The notes beneath the pieces are model-generated. The model made no database searches, was not told where the DNA came from, and worked only from the letters and a program-made list of their open reading frames with translations. Below are positions 1 through 6,042 of a DNA stretch of 7,021 bases, in pieces (positions within the stretch are counted from its first letter, which is position 1; each line of letters begins with the position of its first letter). Source of the stretch: 0-14-3-00-41-53 sp041500225 (GTDB taxonomy: Bacteria > Nitrospirota > Thermodesulfovibrionia > Thermodesulfovibrionales > SM23-35); NCBI GenBank assembly GCA_041500225.1, contig JBGQLV010000090.1, forward strand, positions 1-7,021, in the 5' to 3' direction. The translations under genes were made by a program, and so were the position numbers.

Positions 1-1
1 A

Positions 2-115
2 GCCTACAGGATAAAGTACAACACCTATAGGCCGCATGAGGCGCTGGGATATGATGTCCCGGTTAATTATTATAAACTTGAAAACCTGGTAGGACTAACT
101 TTAAACTCGAGATAG
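2..115 (+). CDS. Integrase-core (DDE) transposase, C-terminal end only
   Basis: This is the last 37 codons and TAG stop of a reading frame that enters from the left edge; position 1 is the third base of the preceding codon. The translation contains YNTYRPHEALGYDVPVNYY. This matches the C-terminal signature of IS3/IS481-type integrase-core transposases, in which a YN..RPH.ALGY.TP..YY stretch follows the last catalytic Glu of the DDE triad. The catalytic residues themselves lie outside the window. The family role is cut-and-join transposition of an insertion sequence. Whether the full gene is intact cannot be judged. The IS3 versus IS481 assignment is open, because this C-terminal motif is shared. 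Confidence 0.75.
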   Translation, partial: AYRIKYNTYRPHEALGYDVPVNYYKLENLVGLTLNSR

Positions 116-272
116 TTGTTCCGAATTTGTCGAGCAGGACATTTTAAACCGGCAAGAAGCATTAGATAAGATGAAGGATTTTAAAAAAATACCATGCCTT
201 GTAAACAGTCTTGAAAGGGAAAAGAGGATAATATACGCATTTGAAGGTATCAAATGCCCGACCGTTAAATAA
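105..272 (+). pseudogene. Open-frame remnant after the transposase, function unknown
   Basis: After a stop at 102-104, a frame stays open to TAA at 270-272. Its translation from 123 on reads like real protein: EFVEQDILNRQEALDKMKDF, then a stretch containing KKIPCLVNSLEREKRI and ending FEGIKCPTVK. The only in-frame ATG is at 171, which would give 33 residues, and no convincing Shine-Dalgarno sequence precedes it. The balanced residue composition and abrupt beginning beside a transposon end suggest the 3' part of a gene truncated by the insertion. No family is recognised. It could also be a genuine small protein or a chance open frame. Confidence 0.3.
116..141 (+). mobile_element. Possible right end of the insertion sequence
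   Basis: The 26 bases directly after the transposase stop end in GAGCAGGACA (132-141). Many elements of the IS3/IS481 group have termini of the TG...CA type, often TGTCC or similar at the outer edge, so an end at about 141 would fit. The left terminal repeat is outside the window, so the boundary cannot be confirmed. This is inference from position and terminal dinucleotide only. Confidence 0.25.
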
Positions 273-280
273 ACTCCCAA

Positions 281-297
281 GACTATCGGCGATAGTT
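281..297 (+). terminator. Short hairpin after the remnant frame, possible weak terminator
   Basis: ACTATC (282-287), loop GGC, GATAGT (291-296) form a perfect 6-bp stem with a 3-base loop, extended by a G-T wobble. It starts 9 bases after the stop of the remnant frame. It is followed by TATTTATG rather than a clean T run, so terminator function is weakly supported. The rest of 273-436 shows no gene or other clear signal. Confidence 0.25.
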
Positions 298-436
298 ATT
301 TATGTATTACGCCTTGGTTCAATCAGTCAGCAAGATCAGCCTCCACTTATATCACTCATAAAACAGAATGTAACTTTTGTCTCTGCTCTCAAATAGACAT
401 TCAAGCCAATCTTTGATTTTTTGTCTCTAATTTTTC

Positions 437-466
437 TTGACAACTCTCTACTATTTACTGTATCCT
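437..466 (+). promoter_or_regulatory. Sigma-70-type promoter for speD
   Basis: A perfect -35 box TTGACA (437-442) is separated by 18 bases from TATCCT (461-466), a 4-of-6 match to the -10 consensus. Transcription would start near 473, giving a leader of about 33 bases before the speD start. The AT-rich tract 411-436 immediately upstream could serve as an UP-like element. No other promoter of comparable quality is seen between the transposon end and speD. Confidence 0.55.
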
Positions 467-490
467 TTTTAGCTTAAGAATAATAATTAG

Positions 491-498
491 AAGGGGGG
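491..498 (+). promoter_or_regulatory. Shine-Dalgarno sequence that fixes the speD TTG start
   Basis: AAGGGGGG lies 7 bases before the TTG at 506. The nearby ATG at 510 is in another frame and meets TAG after one codon, so it cannot be the start. The ribosome site and the family's N-terminus both point to TTG 506. Confidence 0.7.
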
Positions 499-505
499 TA
501 GAGAA

Positions 506-934
506 TTGAATGCTTTAGGCACCCATCTTTTAATAGAATTGAAGGAGTGTAATCCTGAAATTCTGAAGAGCCTTGAGAAAGTAAGAAGCATAATGGTTTC
601 AGCAGCAAAAGAAGCAAAGGCAACAATAATAGATATTTCCTTCCGTGAGTTCAATCCTTTTGGTATCAGCGGCCTGATTGTTATTGCAGAATCGCATCTC
701 ACGATTCATACATGGCCGGAGTATGGTTATGCGGCTGTGGATATATTTACATGCGGCGATGTTATAAAACCGGAAATAGCAGCCTCATATATTATAAAGC
801 ACCTTGAATGCAATAATCCTTCTATTGTAGAAATGAAAAGAGGGCTGCTTTCGCACAAAAACAAGAAACTACCACATAAGGTTTCTGCAGCCTCTACCTC
901 TGATACTGAATTTTATCAAGCAATAACAAGTTAG
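506..934 (+). CDS. speD: S-adenosylmethionine decarboxylase proenzyme (prokaryotic class 1B type)
   Basis: This enzyme decarboxylates S-adenosylmethionine to give the aminopropyl donor for spermidine synthesis in the cytoplasm. The 142-residue proenzyme cleaves itself before Ser63, which becomes the pyruvoyl cofactor. The site AESHLTIHTWPE (61-72) is intact, as are His68 and Cys83 (in DIFTCGD), the residues used for processing and proton transfer in the Thermotoga maritima enzyme, where they carry the same numbers. The N-terminus NALGTHLLIELKEC fits the family's LG.H start and supports TTG as initiation codon. The length is slightly above the usual 115-130, owing to a polar tail after about residue 118 with no recognised motif. 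It stands alone; no spermidine synthase (speE) or arginine/ornithine decarboxylase gene is in the window. It has its own promoter upstream and converges with pgk, 14 bases apart. Confidence 0.96.
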   Translation: MNALGTHLLIELKECNPEILKSLEKVRSIMVSAAKEAKATIIDISFREFNPFGISGLIVIAESHLTIHTWPEYGYAAVDIFTCGDVIKPEIAASYIIKHLECNNPSIVEMKRGLLSHKNKKLPHKVSAASTSDTEFYQAITS

Positions 935-948
935 AGTTAGCAATAATT

Positions 949-2187
949 CTATTTTTCATCTTTATTTGTCAGGGCTGCAATACCTGGTAGTTCTTTTCCT
1001 TCAAGCAGTTGGAGAGATGCCCCTCCACCTGTTGATATAAACGACATTGCATCAGATACGCCTGCCCTGTGTACAGCAAGGTCAGTATCACCGCCGCCAA
1101 CAATAGTAAGTGCGTATGCATCTGCAACTGCACGGGCAATAGCATATGTTCCCCGCGAAAATGCATCAATCTCGAATATACCCATCGGTCCGTTCCAGAG
1201 GATAGTCTTTGCATCCTGGATTGCCTCTGAAAAAAGTTTGGCAGAGGCAGGGCCGATATCAAGTGCCCTCCATCCTTTTGGAATCTCGAGGGTTGGCACT
1301 GTCTTTGTTTCTGTACCGGGCTCGATGCTCTGGGCAATCACACAGTCTACAGGCAGATAAAACTTTATACCCATCCCTTTTAGCTTTTTCCTTATACGCT
1401 GTGCTGTCTCAAGCATATCATCTTCAACAAGGGAATTTCCAACCTCGTAGCCCATGGCCTTTATAAAGGTATAAGCCATACCGCCGCCTACTATAACCTT
1501 ATCAACCTTATCACCAAGATTTTCAAGAACGCCAATCTTACCTGAAACCTTTACACCGCCCAAAATAGCGACAAAGGGCCTTACCGGGTTAACTATCATT
1601 CCCTTAAGGTATTCAATCTCCTTTTTTAATAGAAACCCTGCTGCTGATGTAAGAAACCGTGTTATACCGACTATAGATGCGTGTACCCTGTGAGCAGTCC
1701 CGAACGCATCATTTACATATACATCTGCAAGCCTTGATAAGGCACGTGCAAACTCCTCATCGTTTTCTTCTTCCCCTGGATGATACCTGAGGTTTTCAAG
1801 GAGAAGTACATCACCCTCCTTCATCTTTGATACAAGACCCTCTGCCTGGCTGCCAATACAATCAGGCGAAAAAACAACCTCTTTGTTAAGAAGCCTCTGA
1901 AGTCTCTTTGCAACAGGGGCAAGGCTGAGCCTCGGGTCTTTTTTACCTTTTGGTCTTCCGAAGTGGGATGAGAGTATAACCTTCGCCCCTTCATCAATAG
2001 CATAATTTATAGTAGGAAGAGTCGAGCGAATCCTCCTGTCATCGGTAATCATCAGATTATCATCGAGCGGCACATTAAAATCAGACCTTACAAAGACCCT
2101 CTTACCCTTAATATTGAGGTCTTCTATTGTAAGTTTATTAAATATATCTTTAATCGGAACAGGACTGTTAGCATTCTTCTTTATCAT
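949..2187 (-). CDS. pgk: Phosphoglycerate kinase
   Basis: This cytoplasmic enzyme interconverts 1,3-bisphosphoglycerate plus ADP and 3-phosphoglycerate plus ATP in glycolysis and gluconeogenesis. The 412-residue protein shows the two-domain family pattern. The N-terminal substrate domain has RSDFNVPL (34-41), SHFGRPKG (74-81), LLENLRYHPGE (129-139) and NDAFGTAHRVHAS (159-171). The C-terminal nucleotide domain has ILGGVKVSGKI (208-218), WNGPMGIFE (331-339), GGGDTDLAV (364-372) and STGGGASLQLLEG (385-397). The conserved family start (KLTIEDLNIKGKRV) begins only at residue 18, so there is an extra N-terminal stretch of about 16 residues. No internal Met allows a later start, and AAAAGGG (2201-2195, minus strand) sits well placed before the ATG at 2187. 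RSDFNVPL carries Ser where RVDFNVPL is more usual. The start lies 2 bases after the gap stop, so translation is probably coupled to gap. Confidence 0.98.
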   Translation of the reverse strand: MIKKNANSPVPIKDIFNKLTIEDLNIKGKRVFVRSDFNVPLDDNLMITDDRRIRSTLPTINYAIDEGAKVILSSHFGRPKGKKDPRLSLAPVAKRLQRLLNKEVVFSPDCIGSQAEGLVSKMKEGDVLLLENLRYHPGEEENDEEFARALSRLADVYVNDAFGTAHRVHASIVGITRFLTSAAGFLLKKEIEYLKGMIVNPVRPFVAILGGVKVSGKIGVLENLGDKVDKVIVGGGMAYTFIKAMGYEVGNSLVEDDMLETAQRIRKKLKGMGIKFYLPVDCVIAQSIEPGTETKTVPTLEIPKGWRALDIGPASAKLFSEAIQDAKTILWNGPMGIFEIDAFSRGTYAIARAVADAYALTIVGGGDTDLAVHRAGVSDAMSFISTGGGASLQLLEGKELPGIAALTNKDEK

Positions 2188-2189
2188 GA

Positions 2190-3194
2190 TCAGACCCTTT
2201 TAATAATGTAAAGTATGAGGTCCCTGATACGTGAACTATAACCCCACTCATTATCATACCATGCAAGAACCTTTACCATACTTCCCCCGAGGACCATTGT
2301 CAGTGTTGCATCTACGATAGATGAGTGTTCATCATCATTGAAATCAGCTGATACGAGAGGTTCTTCTGAATACTTAAGGATTCCCTTCATTGGTCCTTCA
2401 GCCGCCTTTTTCAGTGCAGCATTAATCTCTTCTACTGTAACGTCCCTTGCCAGTTCAGCAACAAGGTCTACAACAGATACATTCGGAGTAGGGACCCTTA
2501 TAGACATCCCGTTAAGCTTACCTTTTAGTTCCGGCAATACAAGTCCAACAGCCTTTGCTGCACCGGTTGTCGTCGGAATCATGTTCAGGGCAGCTGCCCT
2601 CGCCCTCCGCAGGTCCTTATGAGGAAGGTCAAGTATCCTCTGGTCATTTGTATAAGAGTGTATTGTTGTCATCAGCCCTTTTATTATCCCAAATTCGTTG
2701 TGTAAGACCTTGGCAATAGGTGCAAGACAGTTTGTTGTGCATGACGCATTTGAAATAATCTTATGTTTTGCTGGGTCTATTATTTCCTCATTCACGCCCA
2801 TGCATACTGTTGCGTCAGGTTCCTTGGCAGGTGCCGAAATAATCACCCACTTTGCACCAGCATCTAAATGCATTGCAGCAGACGATCTGTCTGTAAACAT
2901 TCCGGTTGACTCAACAACAATATCTACTTTCAGGTCCTTCCATGGCAGTTTTTCGGGTTCTGTAACAGCAAATACTTTTATTTCTTTCCCATCAACTGTT
3001 ATGCTTCCGATACCTGTCTTTACGTCAGCATCAAATATGCCATGCACAGAGTCGTACCTAAGGAGATGAGCAAGGGTCTTTGCATCAGTAAGGTCATTAA
3101 TAGCAACAATCTCAAATTCCTTATATCCACTGCTTGCCCTTAAAAAATTCCTTCCTATTCTTCCAAAGCCGTTTATTGCAACACGCAATGACAT
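2190..3194 (-). CDS. gap: Glyceraldehyde-3-phosphate dehydrogenase, NAD-type
   Basis: This enzyme oxidises and phosphorylates glyceraldehyde 3-phosphate to 1,3-bisphosphoglycerate, the substrate of the next gene, pgk. The 334-residue protein has the N-terminal Rossmann motif AINGFGRIGRN (6-16), the active-site segment SNASCTTNCLAP (148-159) with catalytic Cys152, and His179 in TTIHSYT. Asp34-Leu35 after the second strand and Leu190-Pro191 (DLPHKDLRRARAAA) are the positions that favour NAD over NADP in Bacillus-type enzymes, so a glycolytic NAD enzyme is inferred. The C-terminal WYDNEWGYS (312-320) is intact. A longer reading with 16 more residues from 3242 is open, but it would overlap the upstream gene. 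The ATG at 3194 has a perfect Shine-Dalgarno sequence and gives the standard family N-terminus, so it is chosen. It is the second gene of the DUF1015-gap-pgk unit, 31 bases after the DUF1015 stop. Confidence 0.97.
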   Translation of the reverse strand: MSLRVAINGFGRIGRNFLRASSGYKEFEIVAINDLTDAKTLAHLLRYDSVHGIFDADVKTGIGSITVDGKEIKVFAVTEPEKLPWKDLKVDIVVESTGMFTDRSSAAMHLDAGAKWVIISAPAKEPDATVCMGVNEEIIDPAKHKIISNASCTTNCLAPIAKVLHNEFGIIKGLMTTIHSYTNDQRILDLPHKDLRRARAAALNMIPTTTGAAKAVGLVLPELKGKLNGMSIRVPTPNVSVVDLVAELARDVTVEEINAALKKAAEGPMKGILKYSEEPLVSADFNDDEHSSIVDATLTMVLGGSMVKVLAWYDNEWGYSSRIRDLILYIIKRV

Positions 3195-3199
3195 AAAAA

Positions 3200-3205
3200 C
3201 CTCCT
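3200..3205 (-). promoter_or_regulatory. Shine-Dalgarno sequence that fixes the gap start
   Basis: On the minus strand AGGAGG is followed by TTTTT and the ATG at 3194. This strong site, in the 31-base gap after the DUF1015 stop, selects the shorter 334-residue GAPDH over the longer open frame. It also suggests gap is translated more strongly than the gene upstream, whose own site is weak. Confidence 0.85.
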
Positions 3206-3225
3206 GTAAAAAAATTTCTTCCGAC

Positions 3226-4506
3226 TCAGACAGACCTGTCAAAGACGGAAAAGCTATTGATAACCACTCCTGTTAGGAGTTTTGGATAAAAATACGTTGA
3301 TTTTGGCGGCATCCTTACTGATGATAAGGCTGCCTTTTCAACATCCTCAACTTTTGTAGGATTAAGGAAAAAGGCTGCATCAAACTGCCCACTTCTAACT
3401 TTATCAAGTGCCTTGTTTATATCCATCTCATATCCTATATCAGTTACTTCAACTATCTTCCTAAGTACCAACTCATGCAGTATAATCACGTCTATCTCTC
3501 TAAGGTCAGGATGGACCTCTGATAAGTTACCTTCTTTATATTTAAGTATATACCAGACCTCATCCCTATCCTTGAAAAAACCAAAGACACGCCTTCTGCC
3601 TGATATTATCTTTGCAATATCAAAATTTGCTTTTACAGGCTCAAAATCAAAATGCTCAGAAAGCACTTTGCTTACATCTCCCGAAATATCCTTTACAAGC
3701 CTGTGGGCTGGGAGTATTGTTAGACCATCATCTAACATATTTGCAAGAAACATAAGTACATAGTCAAAAGGCTCAGTGCCTGTAGAAGTCGGGATTGACT
3801 CGCAACGAGATGACCTCTTTCTATCCATCTCCTTCTTATACTCAAGTGCTGTTTCATATCTGTGGTGTCCGTCAGCAATAAAAATAACCTTGTCTTCAAG
3901 TTCTTTTTTTATAACCTCTATATCCTTTCTTTCATCAATCTGCCATAGTCTGTGAACAGCCCCGGCAGCATCCTTTGACTCAATATATGGTTTTGTCATG
4001 GCGATTCTTGAAAGTATAGTCGATAGCTGTTTCTCTGCACTCTTATAGAGTGAGAATATCGGGCTTATGTTTGCCTCACATGACCTCAGGAGGTTTAACC
4101 TGTCCTGTTTAGGATTAGAGTAAGTACACTCATGAGGATGGATACTACCTTTACCTAACTCCTCGAGTTTTACAAGCCCAAGGAATCCTAAGAGCCGTTT
4201 TTTTCCCTCATTTATTCTGTAAGACATTTCATATATATAAAATGAAGGCTTTTCGCTGCGGATAAGTATTTTGTCATTTATCCATGACTCGAGATATCTT
4301 CTTGCCCTTGTATATCTATTATCAGTTTCGCTGTCTTCGGGCTGTTCCTTACCAAAATCTATCCTGACGATATTATAAGGGCTTTTTCTATATAACTCTT
4401 CTTTGTATTCGGGCGTTATGATATCATACGGAGGAGCCAATACATCCTCCATAGATACCTTAGAAACATTGTAAAGGATTCCCCTGAAAGGGACTATTTC
4501 AGCCAT
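3226..4506 (-). CDS. DUF1015 family protein, function unproven
   Basis: This 426-residue soluble protein belongs to the DUF1015 family (often 400-450 residues), which has no established function known to me. Family hallmarks are the N-terminal APPYDII (24-30), HPHECTYSNPKQDRL (123-137), the motif FIADGHHRYETAL (209-221), and a C-terminal MPPKSTYFYPKLLTGVV (399-415). No signal peptide or membrane helix is seen. The DGHHRYE motif resembles the G-x-HR pattern of ParB/sulfiredoxin-fold proteins, some of which are serine kinases; older annotations call DUF1015 members ParB-related. I recall family members lying beside serine-synthesis genes (serA, serC) in clostridia. Here the gene heads a unit with gap and pgk, whose product 3-phosphoglycerate feeds serine synthesis, so a role in that branch is plausible inference. 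The ATG at 4506 gives the family start (VPFRGILYN), but its ribosome site (GGAA, about 10 bases away) is weak. Confidence 0.9.
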   Translation of the reverse strand: MAEIVPFRGILYNVSKVSMEDVLAPPYDIITPEYKEELYRKSPYNIVRIDFGKEQPEDSETDNRYTRARRYLESWINDKILIRSEKPSFYIYEMSYRINEGKKRLLGFLGLVKLEELGKGSIHPHECTYSNPKQDRLNLLRSCEANISPIFSLYKSAEKQLSTILSRIAMTKPYIESKDAAGAVHRLWQIDERKDIEVIKKELEDKVIFIADGHHRYETALEYKKEMDRKRSSRCESIPTSTGTEPFDYVLMFLANMLDDGLTILPAHRLVKDISGDVSKVLSEHFDFEPVKANFDIAKIISGRRRVFGFFKDRDEVWYILKYKEGNLSEVHPDLREIDVIILHELVLRKIVEVTDIGYEMDINKALDKVRSGQFDAAFFLNPTKVEDVEKAALSSVRMPPKSTYFYPKLLTGVVINSFSVFDRSV

Positions 4507-4551
4507 TATTATAAGTTCCGTTGAATTAAATTAGTAGAAAAGAATGTAATT

Positions 4552-4581
4552 ATTTTAGCATGGTATAAATACTAAATTCAA
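4552..4581 (-). promoter_or_regulatory. Promoter for the DUF1015-gap-pgk unit
   Basis: On the minus strand TTGAAT (4581-4576) is followed after 18 bases by TAAAAT (4557-4552). TGC stands directly before the -10 box, an extended -10 arrangement. Transcription would begin near 4545, leaving a leader of about 39 bases. A second TTGACA on the same strand (4633-4628) has only TATAAC 10 bases downstream and is not a proper pair. No promoter of similar quality is visible before gap or pgk, which supports co-transcription. Confidence 0.5.
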
Positions 4582-4675
4582 ATTAAACGTGTGGTGAGTC
4601 TTTTGTTTTTGGTTATACATTTTTTCTTGTCAAAAAAAAACATTTTAAGGTCTAATATTAAGCAACTATTCTCCT

Positions 4676-4791
4676 GATAAAGCCAAACCCTTTTTAAAAA
4701 GGGGGCGGAAAGCAACGGGGGCTGACCAAGCTTCAGGATGGCCTCCACCTCAGGCAGATGCTGAAAGTAAAACCTTCTGTAGCTCAGCCCC
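4676..4791 (+). ncRNA. Candidate structured RNA, weakly GEMM/c-di-GMP-I-like
   Basis: The intergenic stretch between the two minus-strand units is dense in pairing. CCCTTTTTAAAAAGGG (4688-4703) is a perfect 16-bp palindrome. GGGGCTGA (4718-4725) pairs perfectly with TCAGCCCC (4784-4791). Nested inside, TTCAG (4732-4736) pairs with CTGAA (4761-4765) and GCCT (4741-4744) with AGGC (4752-4755). Read on the + strand, the order GCCAAACC, hairpin, GGGGGCGGAAAGCAACGGG recalls the c-di-GMP-I aptamer core (AAACC, hairpin, GG-GACGCAAAGC-ACGGG). However, the tetraloop is not GNRA, the 3' GCCGGGUUGCC-like strand is not evident, and no + strand gene follows. On the minus strand the outer stem would sit right after the sufB stop, so it may instead be a 3' UTR structure. 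The two strands are equally open; class assignment is weak. Confidence 0.3.
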
Positions 4792-6042
4792 TCATAGCGC
4801 TTCCTTAGCTGTAGCCTTTATTACTTCCTTTATACTCCTATCAATAACCTGTGGAAGATAGGGAATATCCAAGTTTAAAAATCCAGATGTTATCATAGAA
4901 ACAGCGTCTTCCCGTGATATTCCCCTCGACATTAAATACTCAACCTGTTCTTCTGAAATAGGACCTATGGAAGCCTCATGCGAAAGTTCAGCTTTAATTG
5001 CGCCGTCAGATATCAACTGAGGTATGGCATAAATCTTTCCAGCTTTGGAAAACAAGATTCCACGGCAGTCAAGGTGTGCTATGCAATAACCCTTGGTCTT
5101 AGCTATCAGGTCTCCTCTGGAATAAATCACACTCTCATCATCAGCTATAGTCCTTGCAGTAGATTCACCTCTTGTATTCTCTCCTTCAAGGACTATTCTT
5201 GAACCAAGGTCGATATTTGAATCTTTGAGTCCGTATACAACAGTGTTAAACTTTGCAGAAGCCCTGTCCCCTTTCAGATAAGCTACAGGGAATGCTTGAA
5301 CTGACTTAACACTCTTTAAAAGGACATAATTGCTCACAAACATACCGTCCTCTTCAACAATTACTGCTGTTCTTGGCCTTACATGAAAGTTATCTGCCCA
5401 ATTATGAATCATTGTAAAGAAAAGTTTGCCGCCCTTCTTCACATAGAACTCAGAAACACCTATGTGTATCCCCTCGGCGTCGCTCTTAGATAAAGTACAG
5501 CCGGTTATCACCTGAAGTTCTGCGCCCTCTTCCACAATGATTATATTGTGAACATTTTGACTTACAAAATTTTCTTCAACTAACAGGCATGCCTGTACTG
5601 GATACTCTGGTTTTTGATGGGGGAAGACCCTTATGAAATATCCGTGAGTCCAATTTAGCTCTGCCTGAGCGGTATATTTGTCCTGATCTACAGGAACAAT
5701 CTTCCAGTAATAGTCCTCGAGCCAATCATATCTGTTGCAGGCATCGGTAGTACTCATGATTTCAAGCTTACCCTTGTATGCTTTATTGAGACTCTCATAA
5801 ACTACAGAGTGATCAACTTGAAGGAATGTTCCTGATCTTACCTCTTCCGTAACATCAATTCCTGACAAAGTGGCAGCTTCTATAGCCTGACGAGATAAAC
5901 TCTCAAGACTCTCTATTTTCCCTTTTTCGAAATATCGGTGGTATCGTAAAAGGTCTATATCAGGACCAAGAGCTGCTTTTTTTTCTTTTGCCTTTTCAGC
6001 TCTTTCCCTTATATCAGAAAGGTATGTTTTGTTTATCGACAT
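4792..6042 (-). CDS. sufB: SufB/SufD-family Fe-S cluster assembly scaffold (SmsB-like)
   Basis: This is the scaffold subunit that, with the ATPase SufC, builds iron-sulfur clusters in the cytoplasm. The 416-residue protein has an N-terminal helical part (about 1-90), a beta-helix core rich in short strands (about 140-350, for example NIIIVEEGAELQVITGC), and the conserved C-terminal AELSHEASIGPISEEQVEYL (351-370) followed by MSRGISREDAVSMITSGF, where SufC binds. His355 and Glu356 match the conserved HE pair of SufB. The E. coli SufB active Cys405 sits in a GDRCGAHTVP context; the matching FSKAGKIYAIP here (331-341) has Ala334 instead. Cys320 and Cys326 (YCIAHLDCRG) are alternatives. It is shorter than typical SufB (about 480) and pairs only with sufC, resembling the archaeal/early-bacterial two-gene SMS system. 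The start overlaps the sufC end by 10 bases and has its own ribosome site. Confidence 0.93.
   Translation of the reverse strand: MSINKTYLSDIRERAEKAKEKKAALGPDIDLLRYHRYFEKGKIESLESLSRQAIEAATLSGIDVTEEVRSGTFLQVDHSVVYESLNKAYKGKLEIMSTTDACNRYDWLEDYYWKIVPVDQDKYTAQAELNWTHGYFIRVFPHQKPEYPVQACLLVEENFVSQNVHNIIIVEEGAELQVITGCTLSKSDAEGIHIGVSEFYVKKGGKLFFTMIHNWADNFHVRPRTAVIVEEDGMFVSNYVLLKSVKSVQAFPVAYLKGDRASAKFNTVVYGLKDSNIDLGSRIVLEGENTRGESTARTIADDESVIYSRGDLIAKTKGYCIAHLDCRGILFSKAGKIYAIPQLISDGAIKAELSHEASIGPISEEQVEYLMSRGISREDAVSMITSGFLNLDIPYLPQVIDRSIKEVIKATAKEAL

Noticed and set aside
273..436. Non-coding stretch between the remnant frame and the speD promoter, examined for CRISPR repeats and RNA genes
   Set aside because: Only one short hairpin (281-297) was found. 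There are no regular repeats, no tRNA or rRNA features, and no supported gene.
3195..3242. A longer GAPDH reading with 16 extra N-terminal residues starting at 3242
   Set aside because: It would overlap the end of the DUF1015 gene and is not part of the family N-terminus. The internal ATG at 3194 has a perfect Shine-Dalgarno sequence.
969..3763. Several open frames of 60-125 codons opposite or within pgk, gap and DUF1015
   Set aside because: They lie wholly inside well-supported genes in other frames, and their translations resemble no protein family.
4628..4633. A perfect TTGACA on the minus strand upstream of DUF1015
   Set aside because: The only -10-like box (TATAAC) is 10 bases away, and no hexamer at 16-18 bases fits, so it was not called as a promoter.
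4632..4640. A run of nine A (nine T on the minus strand) that might end a suf terminator
   Set aside because: No stable hairpin lies immediately before it on the minus strand, so it is not a standard intrinsic terminator.
4771..4791. A tRNA-like GTAGCTCAG string near the sufB stop
   Set aside because: There is no matching acceptor stem, anticodon arm or T-loop around it, so it is not a tRNA.
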